The notes beneath the pieces are model-generated. The model worked only from the letters and a program-made list of their open reading frames with translations, was not told the DNA's origin and searched no databases. This document shows positions 36,267 through 45,168 of a stretch of 64,000 nt of DNA, in pieces. A program made the translations under genes and the position numbers. This DNA comes from Variovorax terrae (GTDB lineage: Bacteria > Pseudomonadota > Gammaproteobacteria > Burkholderiales > Burkholderiaceae_C): NCBI RefSeq assembly GCF_022809125.1, contig NZ_JALGBI010000003.1, positions 372,001-436,000 of the forward strand. Direction: 5' to 3'. Within the stretch, counting starts at the first letter, position 1. The number at the start of each line of letters is the position of its first letter.

Positions 36267-37304
36267 ATGCGCTTGTCCAGTGTCTTCAAGTCCCTCGCCC
36301 TGACCGGGCTGTGCGCCTTCGCTGCGGCCGCCTCGGCCCAGAAAACCCAGCTGCTGGTCTACACCGCGCTGGAGACCGATCAGCTCAAGGCCTACCAGGA
36401 AGCGTTCAACAAGGTCGAACCCAGCATCGAGATCAAGTGGGTGCGCGACTCCACCGGCGTCGTCATCGCCAAGCTGCTGGCCGAGAAGGCCAATCCCCAG
36501 GCCGACGCGATCTGGGGCGTGGCCGCCTCGGGGCTGGCGTTGTTCGAGCAGCAGGGCATGCTGGAGCCCTATGCGCCGCTCAATCTCGACGCCATCATGA
36601 GCCAGTACCGCGACAAGAAGAACCCGCCCGCCTGGTGGGGCATGGATGTGTACGGCGCGGTGGTGTGCTTCAACACGGTCGAGGCGCAGAAGAAAGGCAT
36701 TCCCAAGCCCGAGAGCTGGAAGGACCTGCTCAAGCCCATCTACAAGGGCCAGGTGGTGATGCCCAACCCGGCGTCGTCGGGCACCGGCTACTTCGACGTG
36801 GTGGCGTGGCTGCAGCTCTGGGGCGACGACGCCGGCAAGGGCGGCGGCTGGAAGTACATGGACGCGCTGCACGACAACATCGCGCAGTACACGCACTCGG
36901 GCTCCAAGCCCTGCAACATGGCCGCTGCCGGCGAATACGTGGCCGGCATCTCGTTCGAATACCGCGGCCACAGCAACAAGGCCAAGGGCGCGCCGATCGA
37001 CCTGGTGTTCCCGAAGGAAGGGCTGGGCTGGGACCTGGAGGCCTTCGCGATCCACAAGGGCACCAAGAAGCTCGATGCCGCCAAGAAGCTGGCTGACTGG
37101 GCCTCGAGCAAGGACGCGATGATCGCCTACGGCAAGAACTTCGCCATCACCGCGCAGCCCGGCGTCGCGCCCAAGCTGGCCAACATCCCGGCCGACTACG
37201 AGTCGCGCCTGATCAAGATGGACTTCAGCTATTCCGCCAGCAACCGCGAACGCATCCTGGCCGAGTGGAACAAGCGCTACAACGCCAAATCCGAGAAGCG
37301 TTGA
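36267..37304 (+). CDS. phnS: 2-aminoethylphosphonate ABC transporter, substrate-binding protein
   Basis: 345 residues. Signal peptide (cleavage after FAAAASA, about residue 24), then the extracellular solute-binding fold: QLLVYTALETDQLKAYQEAF, ADAIWGVAASGLALFEQQG, VMPNPASSGTGYFDVVAWLQ, SFEYRGHSNKAKGAPIDLVF. This pattern corresponds to the second class of aminoethylphosphonate-binding proteins (TIGR03261). Periplasmic; delivers substrate to PhnTV. Start supported by GAGGAG. Specificity is inferred from family and from the neighbouring phnW/phnA/phnY genes. Confidence 0.9.
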   Translation: MRLSSVFKSLALTGLCAFAAAASAQKTQLLVYTALETDQLKAYQEAFNKVEPSIEIKWVRDSTGVVIAKLLAEKANPQADAIWGVAASGLALFEQQGMLEPYAPLNLDAIMSQYRDKKNPPAWWGMDVYGAVVCFNTVEAQKKGIPKPESWKDLLKPIYKGQVVMPNPASSGTGYFDVVAWLQLWGDDAGKGGGWKYMDALHDNIAQYTHSGSKPCNMAAAGEYVAGISFEYRGHSNKAKGAPIDLVFPKEGLGWDLEAFAIHKGTKKLDAAKKLADWASSKDAMIAYGKNFAITAQPGVAPKLANIPADYESRLIKMDFSYSASNRERILAEWNKRYNAKSEKR

Positions 37305-37374
37305 TCGCGTCTTGACCGGTGCATGACCCCGGGGCCTGTTGCCGCCCCCTGTTCCCGATGGACCCCACAGCCGC

Positions 37375-38427
37375 ATGAGCCAGGACTTCTATCTCGATCT
37401 GCGCCGCGTCCGCAAGGAGTTCGGTGCCTTCATCGCCCTGCAGGACATCAACCTCGGCATCCGCCAGGGCGAGTTCATGTGCTTCCTCGGTCCCTCGGGC
37501 TGCGGCAAGACCACGCTGCTGCGCATCATTGCGGGGCTGGAAGCGCAAAGCCGCGGCGAGGTCTGGCAAGGCGGCCGGGACATCTCCCGCCTGCCGCCGG
37601 CCCAGCGCGACTACGGCATCGTGTTCCAGAGCTACGCGCTGTTTCCCAACCTCAGCGTGGCCGACAACGTGGGCTATGGCCTGGTCAACCGCAAGACGCC
37701 GCGCGCCGAGATCAACCGGCGCGTGAGCGAACTGGTCAAGCTCGTGGGCCTGCCCGGCAGCGAAGGCAAATACCCAAGCCAGCTTTCGGGCGGGCAGCAG
37801 CAGCGCATTGCGCTGGCGCGGGCGCTTGCCACCTCGCCCGGCCTGCTGCTGCTGGACGAGCCGCTGTCGGCGCTGGATGCGCTGGAGCGCGTGCGGCTGC
37901 GCCAGGAAATCCGCGCGTTGCAGCAGAAGCTGGGCGTGACCACCATCATGGTCACGCATGACCAGGAAGAGGCGCTGGCCGTGGCCGACCGCATCGTGGT
38001 GATGAACCATGGCGTGATCGAGCAGGTCGGCACGCCGCAGGCGGTGTACCGCGAACCGGCATCGCCCTTCGTGGCCGATTTCGTGGGCAAGGTCAACATG
38101 CTGCCGGGGCGCGTGCGCGCCGGCCAGCTGGAAACCGGCTCGCTGCGGCTGCTGGCCGACGGCGCCGACCGCGACGTGCGCGTCTACCTGCGGCCCGAGG
38201 ACGTGCTGGCCCGGCCGATCGCCGAAGGTGATCCGCATGTGTTCGATGCCTGCATCGAGAAGATCGAGTTTCTCGGCTCCTACTGCCACGTGCACGTGGC
38301 GTCACCCGCGCTGGCGCCGCACCGGCTCACGGTCTACCTGTCGCTCAACTACCTGGCCGAGCAGTCGCTGGAAGTGGGCTCCAGCCTGCGGCTGCGGTTG
38401 CTGCAGGAACGCGTGAAAGTGTTCTGA
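37375..38427 (+). CDS. phnT: 2-aminoethylphosphonate ABC transporter, ATP-binding protein
   Basis: 350 residues. Walker A LGPSGCGKTTLLRI, Q-loop FQSYALFPN, signature LSGGQQQRIALARAL, Walker B LLLLDEPLSALDA, H-loop MVTHDQEEA, and a C-terminal TOBE-type domain (from about 240). Energises uptake from PhnS. ATG 37375 gives MSQDFYLDLRRVRKEF; upstream in-frame sequence lacks similarity. Its stop overlaps the permease start by one base. Confidence 0.93.
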   Translation: MSQDFYLDLRRVRKEFGAFIALQDINLGIRQGEFMCFLGPSGCGKTTLLRIIAGLEAQSRGEVWQGGRDISRLPPAQRDYGIVFQSYALFPNLSVADNVGYGLVNRKTPRAEINRRVSELVKLVGLPGSEGKYPSQLSGGQQQRIALARALATSPGLLLLDEPLSALDALERVRLRQEIRALQQKLGVTTIMVTHDQEEALAVADRIVVMNHGVIEQVGTPQAVYREPASPFVADFVGKVNMLPGRVRAGQLETGSLRLLADGADRDVRVYLRPEDVLARPIAEGDPHVFDACIEKIEFLGSYCHVHVASPALAPHRLTVYLSLNYLAEQSLEVGSSLRLRLLQERVKVF

Positions 38428-40142
38428 TGAGCGCGGTGCTGCACGGAACCGGCACCCCAGTGCGGCTCAAGGCGCACTGGACCGACCGCCTCGCCCACCT
38501 GGTGCTCGCCGTCATCGCCCTGCTGCTGCTGGCCTTCCTGGCCTTTCCGCTGCTGTCCATCCTGAGCCAGGCGATCGAAGGCCGGGCGGGCGAATTCGTC
38601 GGCCTGCGCAACTTCATCGAGTACGCGCAGACGCCCGCGCTGCTGCAAAGCCTGTGGAACAGCCTCTGGGTGTCGGCGGCGGTGACGCTCATCACGGTGC
38701 CGCTGGCGTTCGGCTTCGCCTATGCGCTCACGCGCTCCTGCATGCCGGCCAAGGGCCTGTTCCGGGCCATCACGCTGATCCCGCTGCTGGCGCCCTCGCT
38801 GCTTTCGGCCATCTCGCTGATCTACTGGTTCGGCAACCAGGGTTTCCTCAAGGGCTGGATGCAGGGCCTGGGCATCGACCAGATCTACGGCGCACCCGGC
38901 ATCGTCATTGCCGAATGCCTGGCGACATTCCCGCATGCCCTGATGATCCTGGTGACGGCGCTCACACTGGCCGACGCGCGCCTGTACGAGGCGGCCGACG
39001 CCATGGGCACCACGGCCGCCCGAAAATTCTTCACCATCACGCTGCCCGGCGCCAAGTACGGATTGATCTCGGCGGCGCTGGTGACCTTCACGCTGGTCAT
39101 CACCGACTTCGGCATTCCCAAGGTAATCGGCGGCAGCTTCAACGTGCTGGCCACCGACGTGTTCAAGCTCGTGATCGGGCAGCAGGACTTCGCCAAGGGC
39201 GCGGTCGTGGCTATCCTGCTGCTGCTGCCCGCGGTGCTCACCTTTGGCGTCGACCATTTCGTGCAGCGCAAACAGACCGCGATGCTGACGGCGCGCGCCG
39301 TGCCCTACAGCCCGAAGAAATCAGGGCGCTACGACGCGGCCATGACGGCCTATTGCTGTGCGATCGCCTTCCTGATGCTGGCCATGCTGGGCATGGCGGT
39401 GTTCGCCTCGTTCGCGAGCTTCTGGCCCTACGACCTCACGCCCAGCCTCAAGCACTACATCTACGGGCTGGTGGACAACGAGGTCGCTGCGGGCTTCGTC
39501 AACAGCCTCAAGATGGCGGCCGGCACGGCGGTGTTCGGCACCGCGCTGGTGTTCATGGGGGCCTACATGCTGGAGAAGACCAAGGGCATGGACAGCCTGC
39601 GCGGCCTGGTGCGCCTGCTGGCCATGCTGCCGATGGCCGTTCCCGGGCTGGTGCTGGGCCTGGGCTACATCTTCTTCTTCAACGCGCCCGGCAACCCGCT
39701 GAACGGCCTGTACCACACGCTCACGCTGATGATGCTGTGCACCATCGCGCATTTCTACACCACGGGCCACCTCACGGCGGTGACCGCGCTCAAAGCGCTG
39801 GACAGCGAGTTCGAGGCGGTGAGCGCCTCGCTCAAGGTGCCTTTCTTCAAGACCTTCTGGCGCGTCACGCTGCCCATCTGCACGCCGGCGCTGGTGGACA
39901 TCGCGCGCTACTTCTTCATCAACGCCATGACCACGATCTCGGCCGTGGTGTTCCTGTATTCACCGGAAACCAAGCTGGCCTCCATCGCAATCCTGAATAT
40001 GGACGAAGCCGGCGAGCTGAGCCCGGCCGCTGCGATGGCGGTGTTGATCGCCTGCGCCTCGGCGGTGGCCACGGCGCTGTTCATGCTACTGGGCTGGTGG
40101 GTCGATCGCCGCACCCAGGCCTGGCGTGTTGCCGCCCGTTGA
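38427..40142 (+). CDS. phnV: 2-aminoethylphosphonate ABC transporter, fused permease
   Basis: 571 residues with about twelve transmembrane helices in two halves, each ending in an EAA-type loop (YEAADAMGTTAARKFFTITL near residue 190 and FEAVSASLKVPFFKTFWRVT near 465), i.e. a double-length binding-protein-dependent permease as in the TIGR03262 group. Forms the membrane channel for PhnST. Co-translated with phnT. Confidence 0.92.
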   Translation: MSAVLHGTGTPVRLKAHWTDRLAHLVLAVIALLLLAFLAFPLLSILSQAIEGRAGEFVGLRNFIEYAQTPALLQSLWNSLWVSAAVTLITVPLAFGFAYALTRSCMPAKGLFRAITLIPLLAPSLLSAISLIYWFGNQGFLKGWMQGLGIDQIYGAPGIVIAECLATFPHALMILVTALTLADARLYEAADAMGTTAARKFFTITLPGAKYGLISAALVTFTLVITDFGIPKVIGGSFNVLATDVFKLVIGQQDFAKGAVVAILLLLPAVLTFGVDHFVQRKQTAMLTARAVPYSPKKSGRYDAAMTAYCCAIAFLMLAMLGMAVFASFASFWPYDLTPSLKHYIYGLVDNEVAAGFVNSLKMAAGTAVFGTALVFMGAYMLEKTKGMDSLRGLVRLLAMLPMAVPGLVLGLGYIFFFNAPGNPLNGLYHTLTLMMLCTIAHFYTTGHLTAVTALKALDSEFEAVSASLKVPFFKTFWRVTLPICTPALVDIARYFFINAMTTISAVVFLYSPETKLASIAILNMDEAGELSPAAAMAVLIACASAVATALFMLLGWWVDRRTQAWRVAAR

Positions 40143-40151
40143 AGGCCCGCC

Positions 40152-40664
40152 ATGCCAGCGCTTCGCAACCTCCGCATGCTGACCCGCTACACCGCGTGGG
40201 CCAACCATCGGCTGTTTCACGCGTTGACCGAGCTTGCCACGGATGCGCTGCCGGCCTCGCGGCCGGACGGCCTGGGCAGGATGCTTCGTACCCTCAACCA
40301 CGCGCACGTGGTCGACCTGATCTGGCAGGCCCATTTGCAAGAGCGGCCGCACGGCTTCAGCGACCGCAATACGGAAACCACCCCCTCGCTGGCAGAACTA
40401 CAGGCAGCGCAAGCCCGGCTGGACCACTGGTATGTGGCGTACGCCGATGACATGGACGCGGCGATGCACGACGAGGTGGTGAACTTCAGGTTCGTTGACG
40501 GCGGCGCAGGCGCCATGACGCGGGGCGACATCCTGCTGCACGTGGTCAACCACAAGACCTATCACCGCGGCTATGTGGCCGAGATGATCTACCAGGTGCC
40601 GGCCCGGCCTCCCACGATGGACCTGCCGGTCTTCCTGAGAGATGCCTTTGCCCAGAAGGCATAA
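40152..40664 (+). CDS. DinB-family four-helix protein
   Basis: 170 residues. DinB/YfiT fold: [16 protein letters not shown] at the N-terminus, [14 protein letters not shown] (first metal His) and the characteristic [17 protein letters not shown] near residues 127-143 that provides the paired metal histidines. Proteins of this fold include thiol-dependent transferases and metal-binding proteins. It sits inside the phn operon, 9 bp after phnV and 20 bp before phnW; a role with the phosphonate substrate or in thiol detoxification of an aldehyde is speculation. Confidence 0.85.
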   Translation: MPALRNLRMLTRYTAWANHRLFHALTELATDALPASRPDGLGRMLRTLNHAHVVDLIWQAHLQERPHGFSDRNTETTPSLAELQAAQARLDHWYVAYADDMDAAMHDEVVNFRFVDGGAGAMTRGDILLHVVNHKTYHRGYVAEMIYQVPARPPTMDLPVFLRDAFAQKA

Positions 40665-40684
40665 AACCAATAACCGAGACATCC

Positions 40685-41803
40685 ATGGACAGAGACAAGA
40701 TTCTGCTGACCCCCGGCCCGCTGACCACCACCCTGCGCACCAAGCTCGCCATGCTGCGCGACTGGGGCTCGTGGGACGCCGAATTCAACGAGGTGACCGC
40801 GCGGCTGCGCAGGAGCCTGCTGGCCATCATCCACGGCCAGGAGACGCACGTGGTCGTGCCCCTGCAGGGCAGCGGCACCTTCAGCGTCGAAGCGGCCGTG
40901 GCCACCCTGGTGCCGGCGAACGGCCATGTGCTGGTGCTGGACAACGGCGCCTACTGCAAGCGCGCCGCCCGGCTCACCACGCTGATGGGCCGCCGATGCT
41001 CCGTGATGGGCTTTGACGAGGCCCAGCCGGTCTCGCCCACCGCGCTCGACGAGCGGCTGCGGGCCGATGCCAGCATCACCCATGTCGTGCTGATCCATTG
41101 CGAGACCGGCGCCGGCGTGCACAACCCGCTGCAGCCGGTGGCCGAGGTCTGTGCCGCGCACGGCAGGGGCCTCATCGTGGATGCGATGAGTTCGTTTGCG
41201 GCCCTGGAGATCGATGCGCGAAAGACGCCCTTCGACGCGCTGATCGCCGCCAGCGGTAAATGCCTGGAAGGCGTGCCCGGCATGGGCTTCGTGTTCATCC
41301 GCAAGGCCATTCTCGACGCCTGCGCGGGCCGCAGCCAGTCGCTGGCCATGGACCTGCACGACCAGTACACCTACATGGAAAAAACCGGCCAATGGCGCTT
41401 CACGCCGCCCACCCACGTGGTGGTCGCGCTGGCCGAAGCCATGGCTCAGTTCGAGGCCGAAGGCGGGCAGCCCGCCCGCCTGGCGCGCTATGTGAGCAAC
41501 TACCAGGCGCTCACGCGGGGCATGGCGAAGCTGGGCTTCAAGCCGTTCCTGGACCCGGCCGTCCAAGCGCCCATCATCGTGACGTTCCATGCGCCGGCCG
41601 ACCCGTGCTACGACTTCAAGACCTTCTATGCCGCCGCCCGCGCGCGCGGCTTCATCCTCTACCCCGGCAAGCTCACGCAGGTCGAGACATTCCGCGTCGG
41701 CTGCATCGGCGCCATCGGTCCGGTCGAGATGGAGCAGGCGGTGCACGCCGTCGCGCTGGCCTTGCAGGACATGGGCATTGCCTCGGGAGCGCCCGCCCTC
41801 TGA
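40685..41803 (+). CDS. phnW: 2-aminoethylphosphonate--pyruvate transaminase
   Basis: 372 residues, class-V aminotransferase. The PhnW-specific opening [19 protein letters not shown] followed by [10 protein letters not shown] is clear; PLP lysine in [30 protein letters not shown] carries the cofactor Asp. Converts 2-aminoethylphosphonate plus pyruvate to phosphonoacetaldehyde plus alanine. Together with PhnY and PhnA it completes the phosphonoacetate route, and no phosphonatase (PhnX) gene is in the window. Confidence 0.95.
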   Translation: MDRDKILLTPGPLTTTLRTKLAMLRDWGSWDAEFNEVTARLRRSLLAIIHGQETHVVVPLQGSGTFSVEAAVATLVPANGHVLVLDNGAYCKRAARLTTLMGRRCSVMGFDEAQPVSPTALDERLRADASITHVVLIHCETGAGVHNPLQPVAEVCAAHGRGLIVDAMSSFAALEIDARKTPFDALIAASGKCLEGVPGMGFVFIRKAILDACAGRSQSLAMDLHDQYTYMEKTGQWRFTPPTHVVVALAEAMAQFEAEGGQPARLARYVSNYQALTRGMAKLGFKPFLDPAVQAPIIVTFHAPADPCYDFKTFYAAARARGFILYPGKLTQVETFRVGCIGAIGPVEMEQAVHAVALALQDMGIASGAPAL

Positions 41804-41820
41804 ATTCCCAGGAGAACGCC

Positions 41821-43206
41821 ATGGCCGTCCAAGCCGCAAGCAGCAAGATCCACCCCGCGCTCGCCGCCGTGCAGAAGTCCGGTGCCACCAAGGTCAAGGT
41901 CGCGGTCAGCGACATCGACGGCATCCTGCGGGGCAAGTACCTGCACCGGGACAAGTTCTTCGGCGCGGCCGAGCCCGCGCCCCGGGGCGGCTTCGGTTTC
42001 TGCGACGTGGTGTTCGGCTGGGACAGCAGCGACAGCTGCTACGACAACACCACCGTCACGGGCTGGCAGCACGGCTTTCCCGACGCGCTCGCGCGCATCG
42101 ACCTGAACACGGCGCGCCGCGTGCCGTGGGACGGCAACGTGCCCTTCTTCCTGGGCGATTTCGTCACCGCCGACGGCGGGCCCTATCCCGTGTGCCCGCG
42201 CCAGACGCTCAAGCGCGTGCTCAGGCGCGCCGAGAAGCTGGGCTTCAAGGTCATGACCGGGATGGAGTTCGAATGGTTCAACTTCCGCGAGACGCCGCAG
42301 AGCTGGGCCGCCAAGAAGGGCGTCGGGCCCGAGCCGATCACCCAGGGCATGTTCGGCTACTCCCTGCTGCGCATGGCCGACCACAGCGAGTTCTTCAACG
42401 CGCTGATGGATGACATGCAGGCTTTCAACGTGCCCATCGAAGGTCTGCACACCGAAACCGGCCCCGGTGTCTACGAGGCCGCCATCGGCTTCAGCGAGGC
42501 CCTGGAGCAGGCCGACCGCGCCATCCTGTTCAAGACCGGTGCGCGTGAGATCGGCAAGCGCTACGGCATCATGCCCAGCTTCATGGCCAAGTGGAACCAG
42601 CAGTACCCGGGCTGCTCGGGCCACATCCACCAGAGCCTGTCCGACGGCAAAACCAACCTGTTCTACGACGGCAAGGCCAGGCGCTCGATGAGCAAGCTGT
42701 TCGAGAGCTACCTCGCGGGCCAGGTGGCCTGCCTGATGGAGTTCGCGCCCCTGTTCTGGCCCACCATCAACAGCTACAAGCGCCTGGTGGACGGCTTCTG
42801 GGCGCCGGTCAAACCCACCTGGGGCGTGGACAACCGCACCGCGAGCTTCCGCGTGATCGCGGGCAGCTCGAAGGCCACGCGCCTGGAAACCCGCTGTCCC
42901 GGCGCCGACGTCAATCCCTATCTGGCGATGGCCGCCGTGATCGCCGCCGGCCTGGACGGTGTGGAAAAAGGCCTCAAGCTCACCGCGCCGCCGATCACCG
43001 GCACCAACCAGGGGGCGGAGCACATTCCCCGCGCCCCGCGCACATTGATTGAAACCACGCGCAACTTCAGCAACAGCAAGATCGCCCGCGACTGGCTGGG
43101 CGACACGTTCGTGGACCACTTTGCCGCCACCCGTGACTGGGAATGGCGCCAGTGGCTCGACGGCGTGACCGACTGGGAACTGAAACGCTACTTCGAGATC
43201 ATCTGA
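41821..43206 (+). CDS. Glutamine-synthetase-family gamma-glutamyl ligase (PuuA/GlnA-like)
   Basis: 461 residues. Type-I glutamine-synthetase fold: TKVKVAVSDIDGILRGKYL (N-domain), metal Glu in TGMEFEWFNFRE and EGLHTETGPGVYEAAI, ammonia/amine-site CSGHIHQSLSDGKTN, then NSYKRLVDGFWAP, NRTASFRV and the terminal RCPGADVNPYLAMAAVIAAGL. The N-terminal substitution pattern is that of non-housekeeping members such as gamma-glutamylputrescine, -isopropylamide or -ethanolamide synthetases. 17 bp after phnW. The following dehydrogenases and hydrolase suggest it gamma-glutamylates an amine that is then oxidised; ethanolamine is the favoured guess. Confidence 0.88.
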   Translation: MAVQAASSKIHPALAAVQKSGATKVKVAVSDIDGILRGKYLHRDKFFGAAEPAPRGGFGFCDVVFGWDSSDSCYDNTTVTGWQHGFPDALARIDLNTARRVPWDGNVPFFLGDFVTADGGPYPVCPRQTLKRVLRRAEKLGFKVMTGMEFEWFNFRETPQSWAAKKGVGPEPITQGMFGYSLLRMADHSEFFNALMDDMQAFNVPIEGLHTETGPGVYEAAIGFSEALEQADRAILFKTGAREIGKRYGIMPSFMAKWNQQYPGCSGHIHQSLSDGKTNLFYDGKARRSMSKLFESYLAGQVACLMEFAPLFWPTINSYKRLVDGFWAPVKPTWGVDNRTASFRVIAGSSKATRLETRCPGADVNPYLAMAAVIAAGLDGVEKGLKLTAPPITGTNQGAEHIPRAPRTLIETTRNFSNSKIARDWLGDTFVDHFAATRDWEWRQWLDGVTDWELKRYFEII

Positions 43207-43222
43207 AAACGGCAGGGCACCC

Positions 43223-44356
43223 ATGAACATCCACAGCTTTTCCTTTCCCACGGCGATCAGGTTCGGTCCCGGCGCGCGCAGGCTGGTGGCGCAGCACCTG
43301 CTGGACCAGGGGCTGCGGCGTCCGCTGATCGTGACCGACAAGGCCCTCGCCGCCCTGCCCGTGCTGGCCGAATTCAGGAGCCATCTGCAGGGCCTCGACG
43401 TGGCCGTGTTTTCGGGCGTGTTCGGCAATCCGACCTGCAGCCAGGTGATGGACGGCTCGGCTGCCTACCGGGCGCATCACGCAGACTGCATCATCGGCTT
43501 TGGCGGTGGCGCCGCGCTCGACGTGGCCAAGGTGGTCGGCGTGGCCGCCACGCACGAGGGCGACATCCTGGAGTACGTGTGGGACCACCCGCAGGTGCGG
43601 CCCATCGTCAACGCGCTGCCGTACTTCGTCGCGCTGCCCACCACCTCGGGCACGGGCTCGGAGGTGGGGCGCTCCTCGGTGGTGAGCGAGAACGACACCC
43701 ACCTCAAGCGCGTGGTGTTCAGCCCGAAGATCCTGGCGAAGACGGTGTTTGCCGACCCCGAACTCACACTGGCCCTGCCCGCGCAGGTGACGGCGGCCAC
43801 CGGCATGGATGCGCTCACCCACAACATCGAGAGCTACCTCTCCCCGGCCTACCACCCGCTGTGCGACGGCATCGCGCTCGAGGGCGCCCGCATCGCGGCC
43901 GCGGCGCTGCTCACCGCCGTCAAGGAGCCCGGCAACCTGAAGGCGCGCAGCGACATGATGATGGCCTCGATGATGGGGGCCATCGCTTTCCAGAAGGACC
44001 TGGGCGCCGTGCACTCCTGCGCCCACGCGCTGGGCGCGGTCTGCGACCTGCACCATGGCCTGGCCAACGCGCTCATGATCGACACCGTGATGGCCTGGAA
44101 CCTGGAGGCCGCGCCCGCCCGGTTCGACGAGCTCGCCCATGCGTGCGGCGTGCCGGGTGGCGGCAAGGCCTTCGCGCCCTGGCTCAGGGCGCTCAAGGGC
44201 AGCATCGGCATCACCGGCACGCTGGCCGCGCATGGCGTGACGCCCGAACAGATCCCGCGCCTGGTGGAGATTGCCACCACCGACATCTGCCACCAGACCA
44301 ACCCCCGGCCTTGCACGGCGGCGGATTTCGAGTCATTGTTCAGGGCCGCGCTCTGA
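43223..44356 (+). CDS. Iron-containing (type III) alcohol dehydrogenase
   Basis: 377 residues. NAD motif GFGGGAALDVAKVVG, LPTTSGTGSEVGRSSVV, and the Fe-binding residues in ATGMDALTHNIESYLSPAYH (Asp, His) and HSCAHALGAVCDLHHGLANA (two His). Oxidises primary alcohols to aldehydes. Starts 16 bp after the glutamine-synthetase-like gene; a likely step is oxidation of a gamma-glutamylated amino alcohol to its aldehyde, which the ALDH at 45165 would take further. Substrate is inference. Confidence 0.9.
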   Translation: MNIHSFSFPTAIRFGPGARRLVAQHLLDQGLRRPLIVTDKALAALPVLAEFRSHLQGLDVAVFSGVFGNPTCSQVMDGSAAYRAHHADCIIGFGGGAALDVAKVVGVAATHEGDILEYVWDHPQVRPIVNALPYFVALPTTSGTGSEVGRSSVVSENDTHLKRVVFSPKILAKTVFADPELTLALPAQVTAATGMDALTHNIESYLSPAYHPLCDGIALEGARIAAAALLTAVKEPGNLKARSDMMMASMMGAIAFQKDLGAVHSCAHALGAVCDLHHGLANALMIDTVMAWNLEAAPARFDELAHACGVPGGGKAFAPWLRALKGSIGITGTLAAHGVTPEQIPRLVEIATTDICHQTNPRPCTAADFESLFRAAL

Positions 44357-44370
44357 AACAAGGAGGCCCG

Positions 44371-45168
44371 ATGATTGCGAACCGCCTGAAGATTGGCCTG
44401 TCGGCCTGCTTTCTGCACGCCGACCCGCTGCGCTCGCTGTTCACCGGCAAGACGCTGCAGTACGTGGAACAGTCGATCGCGCACTGGATCATGTCCTCGG
44501 GCGCCATGGTGGTCATGGTGCCCTGCCCCACGGGCGTCACCCAGCGCGGCGACGTCACCTACGACCACTATGCCCAGTGGCTTGACGGCCTGGTCCTGCA
44601 CGGCGGCTCCGACGTCTGGCCGGGCAGCTACGGGGAAACGCCGCTGGACGAGAAATGGGCCGGCGACCGCATCCGCGACGAGTACGACAAGGCGCTGGTC
44701 GCGGCCTTCGAGGCGCAGGGCAAACCCGTGTTCGGCGTCTGCCGCGGCCTGCAGCTGCTCAACGTGGCCTACGGCGGCACGCTGTACCAGGACATCCAGA
44801 CCCAGGTGCCGCAGTCCTTCGTCCACCGCGATGCCAAGACCTACGACCAGAACTACCACAGCGTGGACATCCTGCAGGGCACGCGCCTGTCGGCGCTGTA
44901 CCCGGGCGTGGAACGGGTGCGCGTCAACAGCATCCACCACCAGGCCATCAAGGACCTGTCCGACGAATTCACCGCCGAAGCCTACAGCGTGGACGACCAC
45001 CTGATCGAGGCCATCCGCCGCAAGGACTCAGCCCGCAGCTACATCGCGGCCGTGCAGTGGCACCCCGAATTCCACCAGCCCGGCTCCGACACCATCGACG
45101 ACGGCGCCCTGCTGGAAGACTTCCTGGTGGCCGCGGCTGCCGCGCAACATCGGACCCCCCACACATGA
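44371..45168 (+). CDS. Class-I glutamine amidotransferase-like gamma-glutamyl hydrolase (PuuD-like, C26)
   Basis: 265 residues. Catalytic Cys in VFGVCRGLQLLNVAYGG, His and Glu in AVQWHPEFHQPGS; GLVLHGGSDVWPGSYGE is the oxyanion strand. Similar to gamma-glutamyl-gamma-aminobutyrate hydrolase, which releases glutamate from gamma-glutamylated amino acids. ATG 44371 preceded by AGGAGG. Its stop overlaps the ALDH start (ATGA), a strong sign that ligation, oxidation and release form one pathway. Confidence 0.9.
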   Translation: MIANRLKIGLSACFLHADPLRSLFTGKTLQYVEQSIAHWIMSSGAMVVMVPCPTGVTQRGDVTYDHYAQWLDGLVLHGGSDVWPGSYGETPLDEKWAGDRIRDEYDKALVAAFEAQGKPVFGVCRGLQLLNVAYGGTLYQDIQTQVPQSFVHRDAKTYDQNYHSVDILQGTRLSALYPGVERVRVNSIHHQAIKDLSDEFTAEAYSVDDHLIEAIRRKDSARSYIAAVQWHPEFHQPGSDTIDDGALLEDFLVAAAAAQHRTPHT

